Shown: positions 1 through 11,112 of the stretch, piece by piece | Numbering within the stretch: the first letter of the stretch is position 1 | Layout: every line of letters begins with the position of its first letter | Origin: Spirochaetales bacterium Spiro_03 | GTDB taxonomy: Bacteria > Spirochaetota > Spirochaetia > Sphaerochaetales > Sphaerochaetaceae | DNA: 42,785 nucleotides | Reading direction: 5' to 3' | Assembly (NCBI GenBank): GCA_001603105.1 | Contig: LVBE01000085.1 | Span: forward strand, 1 to 42,785 | The notes under the pieces: generated by a model | Seen by the model: only the letters and a program-made list of their open reading frames with translations | Told to the model about the DNA's origin: nothing | The model's database searches: none | Translations under genes and position numbers: made by a program

Positions 1-711
1 GTCGTCGAAAGCGGCTACACCTTCGCCCTGGTCAGCGGGCGAAGCCCCCAAAGCCTGGCGCTGTTGAGAGAGCAGCTGGGCATCGAGGCCGCAAGGGGGT
101 GCTTCAATGGGGCACTGACCCTCTCCCAGGACGGCACGCTCATCGATGAGCAGCCGATCGACTACAGCGAGGCGATGCGAGCCCTCGATGAGCTTGCGCA
201 CACCGAGCTTGAATTCTTCCTGTATACCAACACCAATTGGTATGTGCAGCAACACAACCATTGGTACGACGCCGAGGTCAAGCTCACCTGCATCGATGGC
301 ACCATTGCTTCTCTGGATACCGTGCACCACTACCTCGACGGAACGGAGAAGCCAATGAAGCTCTTGGCGATGCACAAGAGCCGCTCCTACATCCGAGAGA
401 TGACCCAAATCCTTACCACCCACTTTGCCGGCAGGCTGAACATCTTCAACTCCCATCCCAACTACATCGAGATCCTGCCCCCTGAGGCAGACAAAGGTCG
501 AAGCGTGCGTGCCTTGGAGGCGCACCTCAGCCTGCCAGCATCTTCGGTGATCGCCATCGGCGATTACTACAATGACATTCCGATGTTCAGATCTGCAGGC
601 CTGGCCATCGCGATGGGCAATGCACCCCCAGAGGTGCAAAGAAGCGCCCATCGCACCATCGGTGCCAATAAAGAGGATGGGTTGGCCCAATTTCTCGAGA
701 GTCTTGTGTGA
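1..711 (+). CDS. HAD-superfamily (Cof-type) hydrolase, 5' truncated by window edge
   Basis: Frame is open from base 1 (VVESGYTFALVSGR...); C-terminal GDYYNDIPMFRSAGLAIAMGNAPPEV is a typical Cof/HAD-IIB motif. Confidence 0.85.
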   Translation, partial: VVESGYTFALVSGRSPQSLALLREQLGIEAARGCFNGALTLSQDGTLIDEQPIDYSEAMRALDELAHTELEFFLYTNTNWYVQQHNHWYDAEVKLTCIDGTIASLDTVHHYLDGTEKPMKLLAMHKSRSYIREMTQILTTHFAGRLNIFNSHPNYIEILPPEADKGRSVRALEAHLSLPASSVIAIGDYYNDIPMFRSAGLAIAMGNAPPEVQRSAHRTIGANKEDGLAQFLESLV

Positions 712-1925
712 AGCACCCCCTGTCGATCTACCGAGGCCTGCCACAGCCGATCTATACGCTCTTCTTCTCAACCGTCATCAACTCAGTGGGGATTTTTGTC
801 TACCCATTTCTGACTCTCTACCTCACCCAACGCCTCGGGTATCCGCCTGCGCGAGCCGGTAGAATCATCACCATTGCCGCTATCCTCTACATCCCCGGCT
901 CCCTAATCGCCAGTCACTTGACCGACGCCATTGGGCGACGGAAGGTCTTCATCCCCTGTGAGCTATTGATGAACAGCTGCTATGTAGCCGCCGGCATCCT
1001 GGAGGGGACGGCGTGGGTGGTGCCACTGGTCCTGTCCGCCCTCTTCTTCGATGGCATGGTCGACCCGGTACGGGAGGCGATGAAGACCGACGTGACAGGA
1101 AGCGAGAACCGTCAAGCCTCATTCAGCCTCATATACCTTGGCCATAACATCGGCTTCGCCCTCGGCCCGATCATCGCCGGCATGCTCTTCTACCGTAATC
1201 CGAAGTGGCTCTTCTTCGGCAATGGGCTTGCCGGCTTCCTCTCCCTTCTGTTGGTCAGTGTGAACGTCAAGGAGAGCAAACCCTCCAAGGCGATCATCGC
1301 TCTGAGCAGGGGGTGGGAGAGCGCCGAACGGGGGCAGGAGGGAGGTTTGCTCACGGCGCTCTTCAGCCGCCCCACCCTCCTCCTCTTCGCCCTTTGCATC
1401 ACCTTCTTCAGCTACGCATACAGTCAGACTCTCTTTGCGCTGCCACTGTTGACCACTACCCTCTATGGAGAGGCGGGGGCGCCGCTCTACGGCAGGATGA
1501 TGGCCGTCAACGCAGTGACGGTGGTCTTGCTGACTCCATTGATCGTCACGTCGCTCAGGCGCTTCAATGCCCTGGCGAACATCGCCGTCAGCGGAATCCT
1601 GTACACCATCGGCTTCTCTCTCTTTGGTTTCGCTCACCGTGAGCTGACCTTTCTGGCGCTGGTGGTCATCTACACACTCGGGGAGATCATCGCTGCCACC
1701 AACCAAGGCTACTGGGTTGCCAACAACACCCCCATCAGCCACCGTGGACGCTTCAGTGCGATCTTGCCGATCATCATGGGTAGCGGACATGCGATCGCCC
1801 CCATCGTCGGGGGGGCGATCATCCAATATGCATCCATGGATGTCCTGTGGGTTACTACCGCCCTCGCCTCCTTGGCAGGGACAGCGGGCATCGCACTGTT
1901 GGCTCGGTCTACGAGAGGCGGCTGA
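708..1925 (+). CDS. MFS transporter
   Basis: 405 aa, multiple hydrophobic helices, GRRKVFIP loop after TM2; GTG start overlaps previous stop by 4 nt. Confidence 0.85.
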   Translation: MKHPLSIYRGLPQPIYTLFFSTVINSVGIFVYPFLTLYLTQRLGYPPARAGRIITIAAILYIPGSLIASHLTDAIGRRKVFIPCELLMNSCYVAAGILEGTAWVVPLVLSALFFDGMVDPVREAMKTDVTGSENRQASFSLIYLGHNIGFALGPIIAGMLFYRNPKWLFFGNGLAGFLSLLLVSVNVKESKPSKAIIALSRGWESAERGQEGGLLTALFSRPTLLLFALCITFFSYAYSQTLFALPLLTTTLYGEAGAPLYGRMMAVNAVTVVLLTPLIVTSLRRFNALANIAVSGILYTIGFSLFGFAHRELTFLALVVIYTLGEIIAATNQGYWVANNTPISHRGRFSAILPIIMGSGHAIAPIVGGAIIQYASMDVLWVTTALASLAGTAGIALLARSTRGG

Positions 1926-2397
1926 GCAGCTCTTCAACTTCTGTGCGAGGAAACCCTTCCATCGTTCCATGCTCGCTGATCATTGCCTTCAGCAGGGCCC
2001 GTGTCGCTTCGCTCTGGGCGATGATGTAGCCGCTTTCACGCCACAGATCTTCGGCGATGATCCGACTGCTGGTCTCGACGACGGTGCAGATCTGCCGCAG
2101 TGCTGCGTCGTCGCTTCCCTCCTTTACCGAGTGCGCCACATCCTCTTGCGCCGCCTTGCTGCGCACCAAGGAATAGAGCGTCTCCAATACCGAGGGGTGC
2201 TTGGGCTGTGGGGCCGGATAGGTCGAGCTTACCAGGTAGATGGCTCCGCTTGGGCACGCATCGACACAGAGGCGACAGCCGTCGAGGCACTTGTCAAAGT
2301 CGATCTGGCCGGTTTCGGTGTTGGTAGCACCGGTGGGGCAGATGAAGAGGCAGACACAATCCTTCGTACAAAGTCTGAGATTACGGGCAGCGTGCAT
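1909..2397 (-). CDS. 4Fe-4S ferredoxin-type protein
   Basis: Two cysteine clusters: CTKDCVCLFICPTGA and CLDGCRLCVDACPSGA. Confidence 0.85.
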   Translation of the reverse strand: MHAARNLRLCTKDCVCLFICPTGATNTETGQIDFDKCLDGCRLCVDACPSGAIYLVSSTYPAPQPKHPSVLETLYSLVRSKAAQEDVAHSVKEGSDDAALRQICTVVETSSRIIAEDLWRESGYIIAQSEATRALLKAMISEHGTMEGFPRTEVEELLSRLS

Positions 2398-2873
2398 CAG
2401 ATGGCCTCCTTCTTCACTTCATGGATCTTGAACGATGGGACCTTGCAGATCGGACACACCTCAGGCGGTTGTTGGCCCACATAGACAAAGCCACAGATCT
2501 CACAGACAAAGACTCCGGTATCGGCTGTCAACGCCTCCTTTTGCTTTGCATAGCGCGCCAAGAGACTCTTAAGGAGCTTGGTCGCCTTCTCTCCCCATAA
2601 GAGGGCGCGCTTCGCGCCTCTATCATCGGCATAATTGGCCGCTTCGTTGGCGCTGCGATACCCTGTACTGAGGTCCGCTTCGATCAGGGCGAGCAGGTCG
2701 TCGAGGGATGCGTCGCCCTGCGCCTTACGCTTCGATGCATAGAACGAGGCCAAAGAGGCGAACGCACGGGCCTCCTCTTCTTTCAATTGCTTGGTGCATG
2801 CCTTCTCCAAGTTGGTGCACAGAGCTGCGAGCTCCGTCCACGTCATCTGTCGTACATCAGCGTCCACAGTCAC
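2397..2873 (-). CDS. Protein with C-terminal rubredoxin-like domain (rubrerythrin-related)
   Basis: C-terminal CEICGFVYVGQQPPEVCPICKVPSFKI; helical N-terminus; coupled to ferredoxin gene. Confidence 0.8.
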   Translation of the reverse strand: MTVDADVRQMTWTELAALCTNLEKACTKQLKEEEARAFASLASFYASKRKAQGDASLDDLLALIEADLSTGYRSANEAANYADDRGAKRALLWGEKATKLLKSLLARYAKQKEALTADTGVFVCEICGFVYVGQQPPEVCPICKVPSFKIHEVKKEAI

Positions 2874-2897
2874 CTCCTTTGAGGACCAGTTTTAGCC

Positions 2898-2906
2898 AGT
2901 ATACCA
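2898..2906 (-). promoter_or_regulatory. Extended -10 promoter element TGGTATACT upstream of rubredoxin/ferredoxin pair
   Basis: TGn-TATACT on minus strand, about 25 nt upstream of the start codon. Confidence 0.5.
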
Positions 2907-3073
2907 TCGAATGACGAGAATTTGGAAAGTTTCTGATCTACTGTTCTGTAGATGTAGTCTTAACTCATTGTGTGTATAGAATATAGTCAAAACCGTTATC
3001 TATAGGGACATAACGATAGCTGAAGATGACGCCAATGTGTCAGTTTCCATTTTTTCAGGCCCATACTCTAGCC

Positions 3074-3349
3074 ATGGAGTACTTGACCATTGGGCAGGCC
3101 ATCAAGGCCTTGAGACAAGAGCGGGCGATGACCCAAGAGCACCTGATCGAGCAGGCGGACCTGAGCCGCAGCCAGCTCTACTACATCGAAAGCGGGAAAA
3201 AATCCCCCAGCCTTCCAACGATCTACGCGATCTGTTCGGCGCTGGGGGTCTCATTCTATGACCTGGTCTCAACGATGTACCGCCCCCCTCAGGGTTCGGG
3301 CACACCGAGCATCTCGTCGATCGGGGCTCCGGGGGCGACCATCGGATAG
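3074..3349 (+). CDS. XRE-family helix-turn-helix regulator
   Basis: GQAIKALRQERAMTQEHLIEQADLSRSQLYYIESGKKSPSLPTIYAICSALGVSFYDLV; internal ATG (MEYLTIG) preferred over the track start at 3026. Confidence 0.8.
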   Translation: MEYLTIGQAIKALRQERAMTQEHLIEQADLSRSQLYYIESGKKSPSLPTIYAICSALGVSFYDLVSTMYRPPQGSGTPSISSIGAPGATIG

Positions 3350-4965
3350 ACCTTGTCGTCCAACGGGATCTCGCAGTCGACCAGCACCGCCTCCCCAAGG
3401 GCCAGAGCTGAAGAGAGCACCGCCTTTGGATCGTCATCCTTGCCAAGGCGCATCCCCTTCACCCCGTAGGCAGCGGCGAGGGCGACCCAATCGATATAGG
3501 TATCAAGCGTCGTTTCACTGTAGTTGCCATCGAAGAAGAGGGTCTGCCACTGGCGTACCATCCCAAGCGTCTGGTTGTTCATCAACAGGATGATCACCGG
3601 AAGGCGATAGCGGGCGATGGTGGCAAGCTCATTGCAGTTCATTCTGAAGGAGCCGTCACCGGCTACGTTGACCACCCGGCTCTTCGGATTGCCTACCTGT
3701 GCCCCGATAGCCGCCCCGGTTCCGTAGCCCATCGTACCAAGCCCACCGCTGGTCAAAAAATGCCCCGGCTGCACGTGTTTGATGAACTGGGCCGCCCACA
3801 TCTGGTGTTGGCCTACCTCGGTGACGATGTAGAAGTTCTCAGGCAGCAGCGACTGCAGGGCCTTGAGGATCTCCTTGCTGCGGGCGCTCTCGTTGTCGAC
3901 CCTGATCGGATACCGACGCTTGTAGTCGGCGACCTGCTCCATCCAGCGCGCGTGGGAGAGCGGGCTCTTCAACTGTTCATTGAGAGATGAGAGGACGACC
4001 TTCACGTCGCCGACGACGTTGCAGTAGCTTTTGATGTTCTTGTCGATCTCAGCGGGATCGACATCGATGTGGATGATCTTGGCGTTCTTGGCAAATGAGG
4101 AGGCCTTGCTCACCACCCGGTCGCTGAAGCGCGCCCCGATGACTATCAAGAGGTCGCACGCCGAGACGAGCATGTTGCTGACCTTGGTGCCATGCATCCC
4201 CACCAGCCCGGTATACCGTTCATCGAGGCTGCTGATCGCCCCACAGCCCATCAGGGAGGTACAGGCAGGGCTATCGATGAGGTTGAGGAAGAGGGCAAGC
4301 TCCTCGCTCGCCTTCGCCCTGATGACGCCGCCTCCGACGTAGCACATCGGCCGCTCACTGCCCTTGATCAGGGCGAGGGCGGTCTCCAGGCTCTTGGTGC
4401 TGAGTCGATCGATGCGTGGTTTGACCTGCTCAATCTCGACTCGTTCATAGTCGGTGGTGTGGACGGTGATGTCCTTGGGCAGGTCGATGAGTACCGGCCC
4501 GGGCCTCCCCTCCTGGGCGATCTTGAAGGCTAGGCGCATCGTCTCGGCGAGCGTGGTGACATCCTTGACGATGAAGTTGTGCTTGGTGATCGGCATCGTG
4601 ATGCCGGTGATGTCGACCTCCTGAAAGCTATCCTTCCCAAGCAAAGGGACGGTCACATTGCCGGTAAGGGCGACCATCGGCACGCTGTCCATGTAGGCGG
4701 TGGCGATGCCGGTCACCAGGTTCGTCGCCCCCGGCCCACTGGTAGCCATACAGACGCCGACCTTGCCGGTCGAGCGTGCATAGCCATCGGCAGCGTGGGA
4801 TGCGCCCTGCTCGTGGCTGGTCAGGATGTGGCGGATCCGGTCCCGGTTCTGGTAGAGAGCGTCGTAGAGTGGCAGCACTGCACCTCCTGGAAACCCAAAG
4901 ACCGTATCGACTCCCTGTTCAACCAAACACTCTATGATGATCTGTGCTCCACTGATGTGCATCAT
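3289..4965 (-). CDS. ilvB: Acetolactate synthase large subunit
   Basis: ThDP enzyme: GFPGGAVLPLYDAL, HEQGASHAADGYARSTGKVGVCMATSGPGATNLVTGIA; RBS AAGGAGA precedes ATG at 4965. Confidence 0.95.
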   Translation of the reverse strand: MMHISGAQIIIECLVEQGVDTVFGFPGGAVLPLYDALYQNRDRIRHILTSHEQGASHAADGYARSTGKVGVCMATSGPGATNLVTGIATAYMDSVPMVALTGNVTVPLLGKDSFQEVDITGITMPITKHNFIVKDVTTLAETMRLAFKIAQEGRPGPVLIDLPKDITVHTTDYERVEIEQVKPRIDRLSTKSLETALALIKGSERPMCYVGGGVIRAKASEELALFLNLIDSPACTSLMGCGAISSLDERYTGLVGMHGTKVSNMLVSACDLLIVIGARFSDRVVSKASSFAKNAKIIHIDVDPAEIDKNIKSYCNVVGDVKVVLSSLNEQLKSPLSHARWMEQVADYKRRYPIRVDNESARSKEILKALQSLLPENFYIVTEVGQHQMWAAQFIKHVQPGHFLTSGGLGTMGYGTGAAIGAQVGNPKSRVVNVAGDGSFRMNCNELATIARYRLPVIILLMNNQTLGMVRQWQTLFFDGNYSETTLDTYIDWVALAAAYGVKGMRLGKDDDPKAVLSSALALGEAVLVDCEIPLDDKVYPMVAPGAPIDEMLGVPEP

Positions 4966-4975
4966 GGTCTCCTTC

Positions 4976-6670
4976 TTATCGATTCTCCACGATCGCTCCG
5001 CTGGCAGCGCTGGAGACTGCCCTGGCGTAGCGAGCGAGGTAGCCGTGTTCAATCTTGCTCTTCGGCGCCTTCCATGCCGCACGGCGCTTCTTCAGCGTCG
5101 CCTCATCGACGAGCAAGTCGATCGTCCGATTCGGGATATCGATGGTGATCAAATCCCCTTCTTCAACGAGGGCGATCGGCCCTCCTTCGGCGGCCTCGGG
5201 GCTGATGTGGCCGATCGAGGCACCACGGGTCGCTCCACTGAAGCGGCCGTCGGTGATCAGGGCGACATCCTTGTCGAGCCCCATACCGGCGATTGCGCTG
5301 GTGGGGGCGAGCATCTCTGGCATCCCCGGCCCTCCCTTCGGCCCCTCATAGCGAATCACAACCACATCCCCTGCCTTAATCGAGCCAGAGAAGATTGCCT
5401 CGTTGGCCTGATCCTCGCTTTCGAAGACCCGTGCCGGACCGGTGTGGACCAGCATTGCCTCATCGACGGCGCTCTGTTTGACCACCGCCCCATCGGGGGC
5501 GAGGTTGCCCCTCAGCACCGCGATCCCGCCGGTCTTCGAATAGGGGTCCGAAAGGGGGCGGATGACCGCTTGGTCGGTCACCGCCTTGTCCATGCACAGC
5601 TCTGCCACACTCTTGAGACTGACAGTGGGAAGGCTCGCATCGATGAGACCTGAGCGGGCTAGAAGTCCGAGCACCGCCTGGATGCCGCCTGCGTGGTGCA
5701 AGTCCTCGAGGTGGTGCTCCCCTGCAGGGGCGAGGTGGCAGAGGTTGGGGACCTTTGCACTGACCTCATTGGCCTCGAAGATATCGATGCTCACTCCTGC
5801 CTCATGGGCGATCGCCGGCAGGTGCAACATCGTATTGGTCGAGCAGCCCAAGGCCATGTCGACAGCCAGGGCGTTGGCGAAGGCAGCCTTGGTCATGATG
5901 TCCCGTGGCCGTACATTGGCGCGCAGCAGCTCCATGACCTGGTAGCCGGCCTCCTTGGCCAAGCGGATGCGGGCGCTGTAGACAGCCGGGATCGTCCCAT
6001 TGCCAGGCAGGCCCATCCCGATCGCCTCGGTGAGGCAGTTCATGCTATTGGCCGTGTACATGCCGCTGCACGATCCGCAGGTCGGGCAGGCGTTGTCCTC
6101 GTAGGCCAACAGCTGCTCGTCGCTGATCAGGCCAGCGCTGTGGGAGCCGACCTTCTCGAACATCACCGAGAGGTTGGTCTTGCACCCACCCTCTGAGTCC
6201 ATCGTGCCGGCGAGCATCGGCCCGCCGCTGACAAAGATCGAGGGGATGTTCAGCCGGGCGGCTGCCATGAGCATCCCCGGAACGATCTTGTCGCAGTTGG
6301 GGACGAAGACCAGGGCATCGAAGGGGTGTGCCATCGCCATGATCTCGATCGAATCGGCGATGATCTCGCGGCTGGGCAGGCTGTAGCGCATACCCAGATG
6401 TCCCATGGCGATGCCGTCACAGACCCCGATGACAGGGAAGGAGACCGGATTCCCTCCTGCCTGCCTCACCCCTGCCTTCACTGCATCGACGATTGTATCG
6501 AGGTGGATGTGGCCAGGAATGATCTCGTTGGCCCCACTTACAATGCCGATGATCGGCATGTGGATCTCCCGATCCGTCCAACCAAGCGCCTTCATCAGCG
6601 AGCGGTGGGGGCTGCGCTGCACCCCTTCGGTCATCGCACTCGATCGTCTCTTCATCTCATCCATATCCAC
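4976..6670 (-). CDS. ilvD: Dihydroxy-acid dehydratase
   Basis: [60 protein letters not shown]. Confidence 0.96.
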   Translation of the reverse strand: MDMDEMKRRSSAMTEGVQRSPHRSLMKALGWTDREIHMPIIGIVSGANEIIPGHIHLDTIVDAVKAGVRQAGGNPVSFPVIGVCDGIAMGHLGMRYSLPSREIIADSIEIMAMAHPFDALVFVPNCDKIVPGMLMAAARLNIPSIFVSGGPMLAGTMDSEGGCKTNLSVMFEKVGSHSAGLISDEQLLAYEDNACPTCGSCSGMYTANSMNCLTEAIGMGLPGNGTIPAVYSARIRLAKEAGYQVMELLRANVRPRDIMTKAAFANALAVDMALGCSTNTMLHLPAIAHEAGVSIDIFEANEVSAKVPNLCHLAPAGEHHLEDLHHAGGIQAVLGLLARSGLIDASLPTVSLKSVAELCMDKAVTDQAVIRPLSDPYSKTGGIAVLRGNLAPDGAVVKQSAVDEAMLVHTGPARVFESEDQANEAIFSGSIKAGDVVVIRYEGPKGGPGMPEMLAPTSAIAGMGLDKDVALITDGRFSGATRGASIGHISPEAAEGGPIALVEEGDLITIDIPNRTIDLLVDEATLKKRRAAWKAPKSKIEHGYLARYARAVSSAASGAIVENR

Positions 6671-6681
6671 ACTCCTATCTC

Positions 6682-7743
6682 CTACAGGGCTTGGGCGATC
6701 CGCTGGCCCATCTCCTTGGTCCCGACCTTGATCATCGACTCTGAGTAGATATCAACGGTCCGATACCCTTGGTCGAGTACTGCTTCGATGGCCGCCTCCA
6801 CTGCCTGCGCCTCACCCTCCATGCCGAAGCTGTGGCGCAGCATCATCGCCACCGACAAGATCATGGCGATCGGGTTGGCCAAATCCTTGCCGGCGATGTC
6901 GGGAGCGCTGCCGTGGATCGGCTCATACATGCCAAACGAATCCTCCCTCAGGCTCGCTGAGGGCAACATCCCGATCGAGCCGGTGATCTGGCTCGCCTCA
7001 TCGCTGAGGATGTCACCGAACATGTTCTCGGTGACGATCACATCGAACTGGCGGGGATTGCGCACCAGCTGCATCGCCGCGTTGTCGACGTACAGGTGGG
7101 TCAGCTCAACATCGGGATACTCGGCGCACAGGGCGTTGGCCACCGCTCGCCACAGTTGGCTGGAGGAGAGGATGTTCGCCTTGTCGACGCTACACAGGCG
7201 CCGAGAGCGCTTCTGGGCGATCTCAAAGCCTTTGCGCAGGATCCGCTCAATCTCCGCCCGTGTATAGCTCATCGTATCGTATGCGCTCTCTTCATCACTG
7301 CCGCGTGCACCGAAGTAGATGCCGCCGGTGAGCTCACGCACCACCATGATGTCCAGCTGCTCACCGACGACCTCTGCCTTCAGGGGGCAGGCGCCGCTGA
7401 GCTGCTTGTACATGATCGCCGGCCTGAGGTTGCAGAAGAGGCCGAGCCCTCCTCTGAGGCCGAGCAGTCCCTTCTCCGGTCGCAGGTGCGACGGCAGCGT
7501 ATCCCACTTCGGTCCGCCGAGGGAGCCGAGCAGGACCGCATCACTGTCTTGACAGCCTTTGAGGGTACTGTCCGGCAGCGGGGTATTGTAGGCATCAAGG
7601 GCAGCTCCGCCTGCAAGGTACTCGACGATCTCAAAGTCGTGGCCAAAGCGCTCTGCCACCCGCTTGAGCACCTTCACCGCCTCGAAGGTGATATCCGGAC
7701 CGATCCCGTCTCCACTGATGACCGCGATGCGCTTCTTCATCAC
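6682..7743 (-). CDS. leuB: 3-isopropylmalate dehydrogenase
   Basis: [50 protein letters not shown]. Confidence 0.96.
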   Translation of the reverse strand: MMKKRIAVISGDGIGPDITFEAVKVLKRVAERFGHDFEIVEYLAGGAALDAYNTPLPDSTLKGCQDSDAVLLGSLGGPKWDTLPSHLRPEKGLLGLRGGLGLFCNLRPAIMYKQLSGACPLKAEVVGEQLDIMVVRELTGGIYFGARGSDEESAYDTMSYTRAEIERILRKGFEIAQKRSRRLCSVDKANILSSSQLWRAVANALCAEYPDVELTHLYVDNAAMQLVRNPRQFDVIVTENMFGDILSDEASQITGSIGMLPSASLREDSFGMYEPIHGSAPDIAGKDLANPIAMILSVAMMLRHSFGMEGEAQAVEAAIEAVLDQGYRTVDIYSESMIKVGTKEMGQRIAQAL

Positions 7744-8234
7744 ACACCCTCCTTCTGTGCCATATAGGCAGCAAGGCCGCCTGCAGCGATGAGCTCTTGC
7801 ATGAAGGGCGGGAAGGGTTCGCTTTGAAAGACCTGGGAGGTGGTCATATTGGTGATCGTGCCACTGTCAAAGTCAACTTGGACGCGGTCCCCTGCCTTGA
7901 TGGAAGCCGCTGCCTCTTCGCACTCAAGGATCGGCAGGCCGATGTTGATCGCATTGCGATAGAAGATCCGGGCGAATGAGCGGGCGATGACGCAGCTGAC
8001 GCCGCTCTCCTTGATGGCGATGGGGGCGTGCTCGCGGCTGGAGCCACAGCCGAAGTTCCGGTCGGCGACAATGATGTCACCCTTCTGCACCGTTTTGACG
8101 AACTGGCTGTCGATATCCTCCATGCAGTGAGCGGCGAGCTCTGCGTGGTTGGCGGTATTGAGGTACCGCGCCGGAATGATGACGTCGGTGTCGACGTTGT
8201 CCCCGTATCTGAAAACACTTCCTTCTGCTACCAT
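7740..8234 (-). CDS. leuD: 3-isopropylmalate dehydratase small subunit
   Basis: [33 protein letters not shown]; start at internal ATG 8234. Confidence 0.95.
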   Translation of the reverse strand: MVAEGSVFRYGDNVDTDVIIPARYLNTANHAELAAHCMEDIDSQFVKTVQKGDIIVADRNFGCGSSREHAPIAIKESGVSCVIARSFARIFYRNAINIGLPILECEEAAASIKAGDRVQVDFDSGTITNMTTSQVFQSEPFPPFMQELIAAGGLAAYMAQKEGV

Positions 8235-8235
8235 G

Positions 8236-9504
8236 CTAGGCCTCCATGACGTTCTTGGGATCTGCGATATAGCCGGCCACGGCACTGGCGGCGGCTACCG
8301 AGGGGCTGGCGAGGTAGACCTCGCTTTTCGGGTGGCCCATACGTCCGACAAAGTTGCGGTTGGTGGTGCTCACCGCCCGCTCCCCTTCGGCGAGGATTCC
8401 CATGTGCCCACCCAGGCACGGTCCACAGGTAGGGGTCGAGACGGCACAGCCGGCATCGACGAAGATATCGAAGAGTCCCTCGGCCATCGCCTGCTTCCAG
8501 ATCTTCTGCGTCGCCGGGAAGATCAGGGCCCGCACATGGGAGGCAACCTTGCGGCCCTTGAGAATCTGGGCAGCCTGACGTAGATCGTCGATGCGTCCGT
8601 TGGTGCAGGAGCCGATGACGACCTGGTCGATCCGGATCTCGCCCACCTCATCGATGGTACGGGTATTGGAGGGCAGGTGTGGGAAGCTGACGGTGCTCTT
8701 GATCGTCGACAGGTCGATCTCATACGTCGCATCATATTCGGCGTCGCTGTCCGCCTCATAGATGCGCACCTCTTTCTTGTAGTGTTCGTCCAGGTAGGCG
8801 AGAGTCACCGCATCGACGGGGAAGATCCCGTTCTTCGCCCCTGCCTCGATGGCCATGTTGGCGACGGTGAAGCGGTCGTCGATAGAGAGGTTCGCCACCC
8901 CCTTGCCGGTGAACTCCATGCTCGCATACAGCGCTCCATCGACACCGATCATGCCGATGATGTGCAAAATGAGGTCCTTGCCGCTGACGTAGGGACCGAA
9001 CGCTCCGCTGAGGTTGAACCGTATCGCGCTGGGAACTTTGAACCACGCCGTGCCGCTGGCCATGCCTGCGGCCATGTCGGTGGAGCCGACACCGGTTGAG
9101 AAGGCGCCAAGCGCCCCGTAGGTGCAGGTGTGGCTATCGGCGCCGATGACCAGATCCCCGGCTCCGACGAGCCCCTGCTCTGGCAACAGGGCGTGCTCGA
9201 TGCCCATCTGTCCTACCTCAAAGTAGTTGGTGATCGCATGCTCGCGGGCAAAGGTACGCATCGCCTTCGCCTGTTCGGCCGCCTTGATGTCCTTGTTCGG
9301 AGTGAAGTGGTCGGGCACGAGGGCGACCTTCTCCTTGTCAAAGACCGTCTTCTTGCCAAACTTGGCAAACTCATTGATGGCTACCGGGGCGGTGATGTCG
9401 TTTCCGAGCACCAAATCCAGATCGGCCATGATCAACTGGCCGGCCCGCACGCTCTCAAGGCCTGCGTGCGCTGCCAGGATCTTCTGTGACATAGTCATTC
9501 CCAT
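8236..9504 (-). CDS. leuC: 3-isopropylmalate dehydratase large subunit
   Basis: aconitase family: [50 protein letters not shown]. Confidence 0.95.
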   Translation of the reverse strand: MGMTMSQKILAAHAGLESVRAGQLIMADLDLVLGNDITAPVAINEFAKFGKKTVFDKEKVALVPDHFTPNKDIKAAEQAKAMRTFAREHAITNYFEVGQMGIEHALLPEQGLVGAGDLVIGADSHTCTYGALGAFSTGVGSTDMAAGMASGTAWFKVPSAIRFNLSGAFGPYVSGKDLILHIIGMIGVDGALYASMEFTGKGVANLSIDDRFTVANMAIEAGAKNGIFPVDAVTLAYLDEHYKKEVRIYEADSDAEYDATYEIDLSTIKSTVSFPHLPSNTRTIDEVGEIRIDQVVIGSCTNGRIDDLRQAAQILKGRKVASHVRALIFPATQKIWKQAMAEGLFDIFVDAGCAVSTPTCGPCLGGHMGILAEGERAVSTTNRNFVGRMGHPKSEVYLASPSVAAASAVAGYIADPKNVMEA

Positions 9505-9519
9505 GGGGCAACTCCTCTC

Positions 9520-11112
9520 TCATTCATCGGACGGCTCGATGCCGTCGGCTATCAACTTATACTCGATGCTATCACTTAAGGCAAACCAGCTCGCCTCGAT
9601 GATGTCCCGGCTCACCCCGATCGTCGACCAGGTGTTGACCCCGTCGGTCGATTCGATGAGGACACGGACCTTGCTCGCCGTAGCTCCTGCGCTGTCCAGC
9701 ACCCGCACCTTGTAGTCGGTCAGGTGTACGCTCTTCAGACTCGGGTAGAACTGCTCCAATACCTTGCGCAGCGCCTTGTCCAGTGCGTTGACCGGCCCCT
9801 CTCCCTCAGCGGCGGTGATGGCGCTCTCTCCGGCGACCTTGACCTTGACCACCACGGCGTGGCTGGCATCGCTGAGCAAGTCGACATACGGGCTCGATCC
9901 GATGGTCTGGTAGTGCACAAGGCTGAAGTACGGCTTGTACATGTTCAGGTGTCGACGGATGACCAGGTCAAAGGAGGATTCAGCACCCTCGAACTGGTAG
10001 CCCTCAGCCTCAAGGCGCTTGAGCTCATCCATCAGGCTGACGGTCACCGGGTCATCCTTGTCCAGGTGCGGGGCGACGCGGGCGATGCGCTTGAGCATCA
10101 AGGCGCGCCCGGCGACTTCGCTCATCAATAGCCGCCGTTCATTGCCGACCGTCGCCGGATCGATATGTTCGAACGAGTGGGGATTCTTCTGCACCCCATC
10201 GATGTGCATCCCGCCCTTGTGGGCAAAGGCGCTGCGCCCGACAAATGGGGTGCGCCCGCTGATGCGCACATTGCTGATCTCAGCGACCTTGCGGCTGATG
10301 CGCGTCAACTGCTCCAAGTTTTCGCCATTGAGGCAGCGTATGCCCATCTTCGTCTCAAGGATTGCGATGATCGAACTGAGGTTGGCGTTGCCGCAGCGCT
10401 CTCCGAAGCCGAGCAGCGTCCCCTGCACCTGTGTCGCCCCACCCTCGATCGCCGCGATCGAGGAGGCGACGCCGCAGCCGATGTCGTCGTGGGCATGCAC
10501 CCCGATCTCGACGGAGGGAAAGCGCCTCTTCGTCTCTTCGGTGATCGCCCGTACCCGGCTCGGGAGCATCCCCCCCCTCGTCTCACAGAGGATCAGGGCA
10601 GAAGCGCCACCTCTCAATGCCGCCTCAAGTGTCTTGAGGGCGTAGTCAGCGTTTGCCTCGTAGCCATCGTAGTAGTGCTCGGCATCGAAGAAGACTGCGC
10701 TGCCACCTTGTGTGATGAAGCGCACCGAATCCTCGATCATCGCCAAGTTCTCCTCAAGCGTCGTCTTGATGATGTCGGTGACGTGAAAGTCCCAGCTCTT
10801 GCCGAAGATCGATACGACCTTCGTTTGGGCCTTGGTGAGGCTGATGAGGTTGGCGTCCTCGCTCGCCTCGATCCCTTTGCGCCGTGTCGAGCCGAAGGCT
10901 ACGATCGTAGCGTGCTTCAGCTCTAGGCGCTTGGCCTCCTCGAAGAACTCAAGGTCCTTGGGGTTTGAGCCCGGGTTTCCGGCCTCGATGTAGGAGATGC
11001 CCAGACTATCGAGGCTCTGGACGATCTTCAGCTTGTCGGAGACCGAGAAGCTGATACCCTCGCCCTGGCTGCCATCGCGCAGTGTTGAGTCAAAGATCGC
11101 GACCCTAGCCAT
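9520..11112 (-). CDS. cimA: (R)-citramalate synthase
   Basis: FDSTLRDGSQGEGISFSVSDKLKI, long HMGL-like plus LeuA dimer domain; start ATG at 11112. Confidence 0.88.
   Translation of the reverse strand: MARVAIFDSTLRDGSQGEGISFSVSDKLKIVQSLDSLGISYIEAGNPGSNPKDLEFFEEAKRLELKHATIVAFGSTRRKGIEASEDANLISLTKAQTKVVSIFGKSWDFHVTDIIKTTLEENLAMIEDSVRFITQGGSAVFFDAEHYYDGYEANADYALKTLEAALRGGASALILCETRGGMLPSRVRAITEETKRRFPSVEIGVHAHDDIGCGVASSIAAIEGGATQVQGTLLGFGERCGNANLSSIIAILETKMGIRCLNGENLEQLTRISRKVAEISNVRISGRTPFVGRSAFAHKGGMHIDGVQKNPHSFEHIDPATVGNERRLLMSEVAGRALMLKRIARVAPHLDKDDPVTVSLMDELKRLEAEGYQFEGAESSFDLVIRRHLNMYKPYFSLVHYQTIGSSPYVDLLSDASHAVVVKVKVAGESAITAAEGEGPVNALDKALRKVLEQFYPSLKSVHLTDYKVRVLDSAGATASKVRVLIESTDGVNTWSTIGVSRDIIEASWFALSDSIEYKLIADGIEPSDE

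Noticed and set aside
1119-1970. 283-aa minus-strand ORF opposite the MFS gene
   Set aside because: Low-complexity charged translation, antisense to a clear MFS gene.
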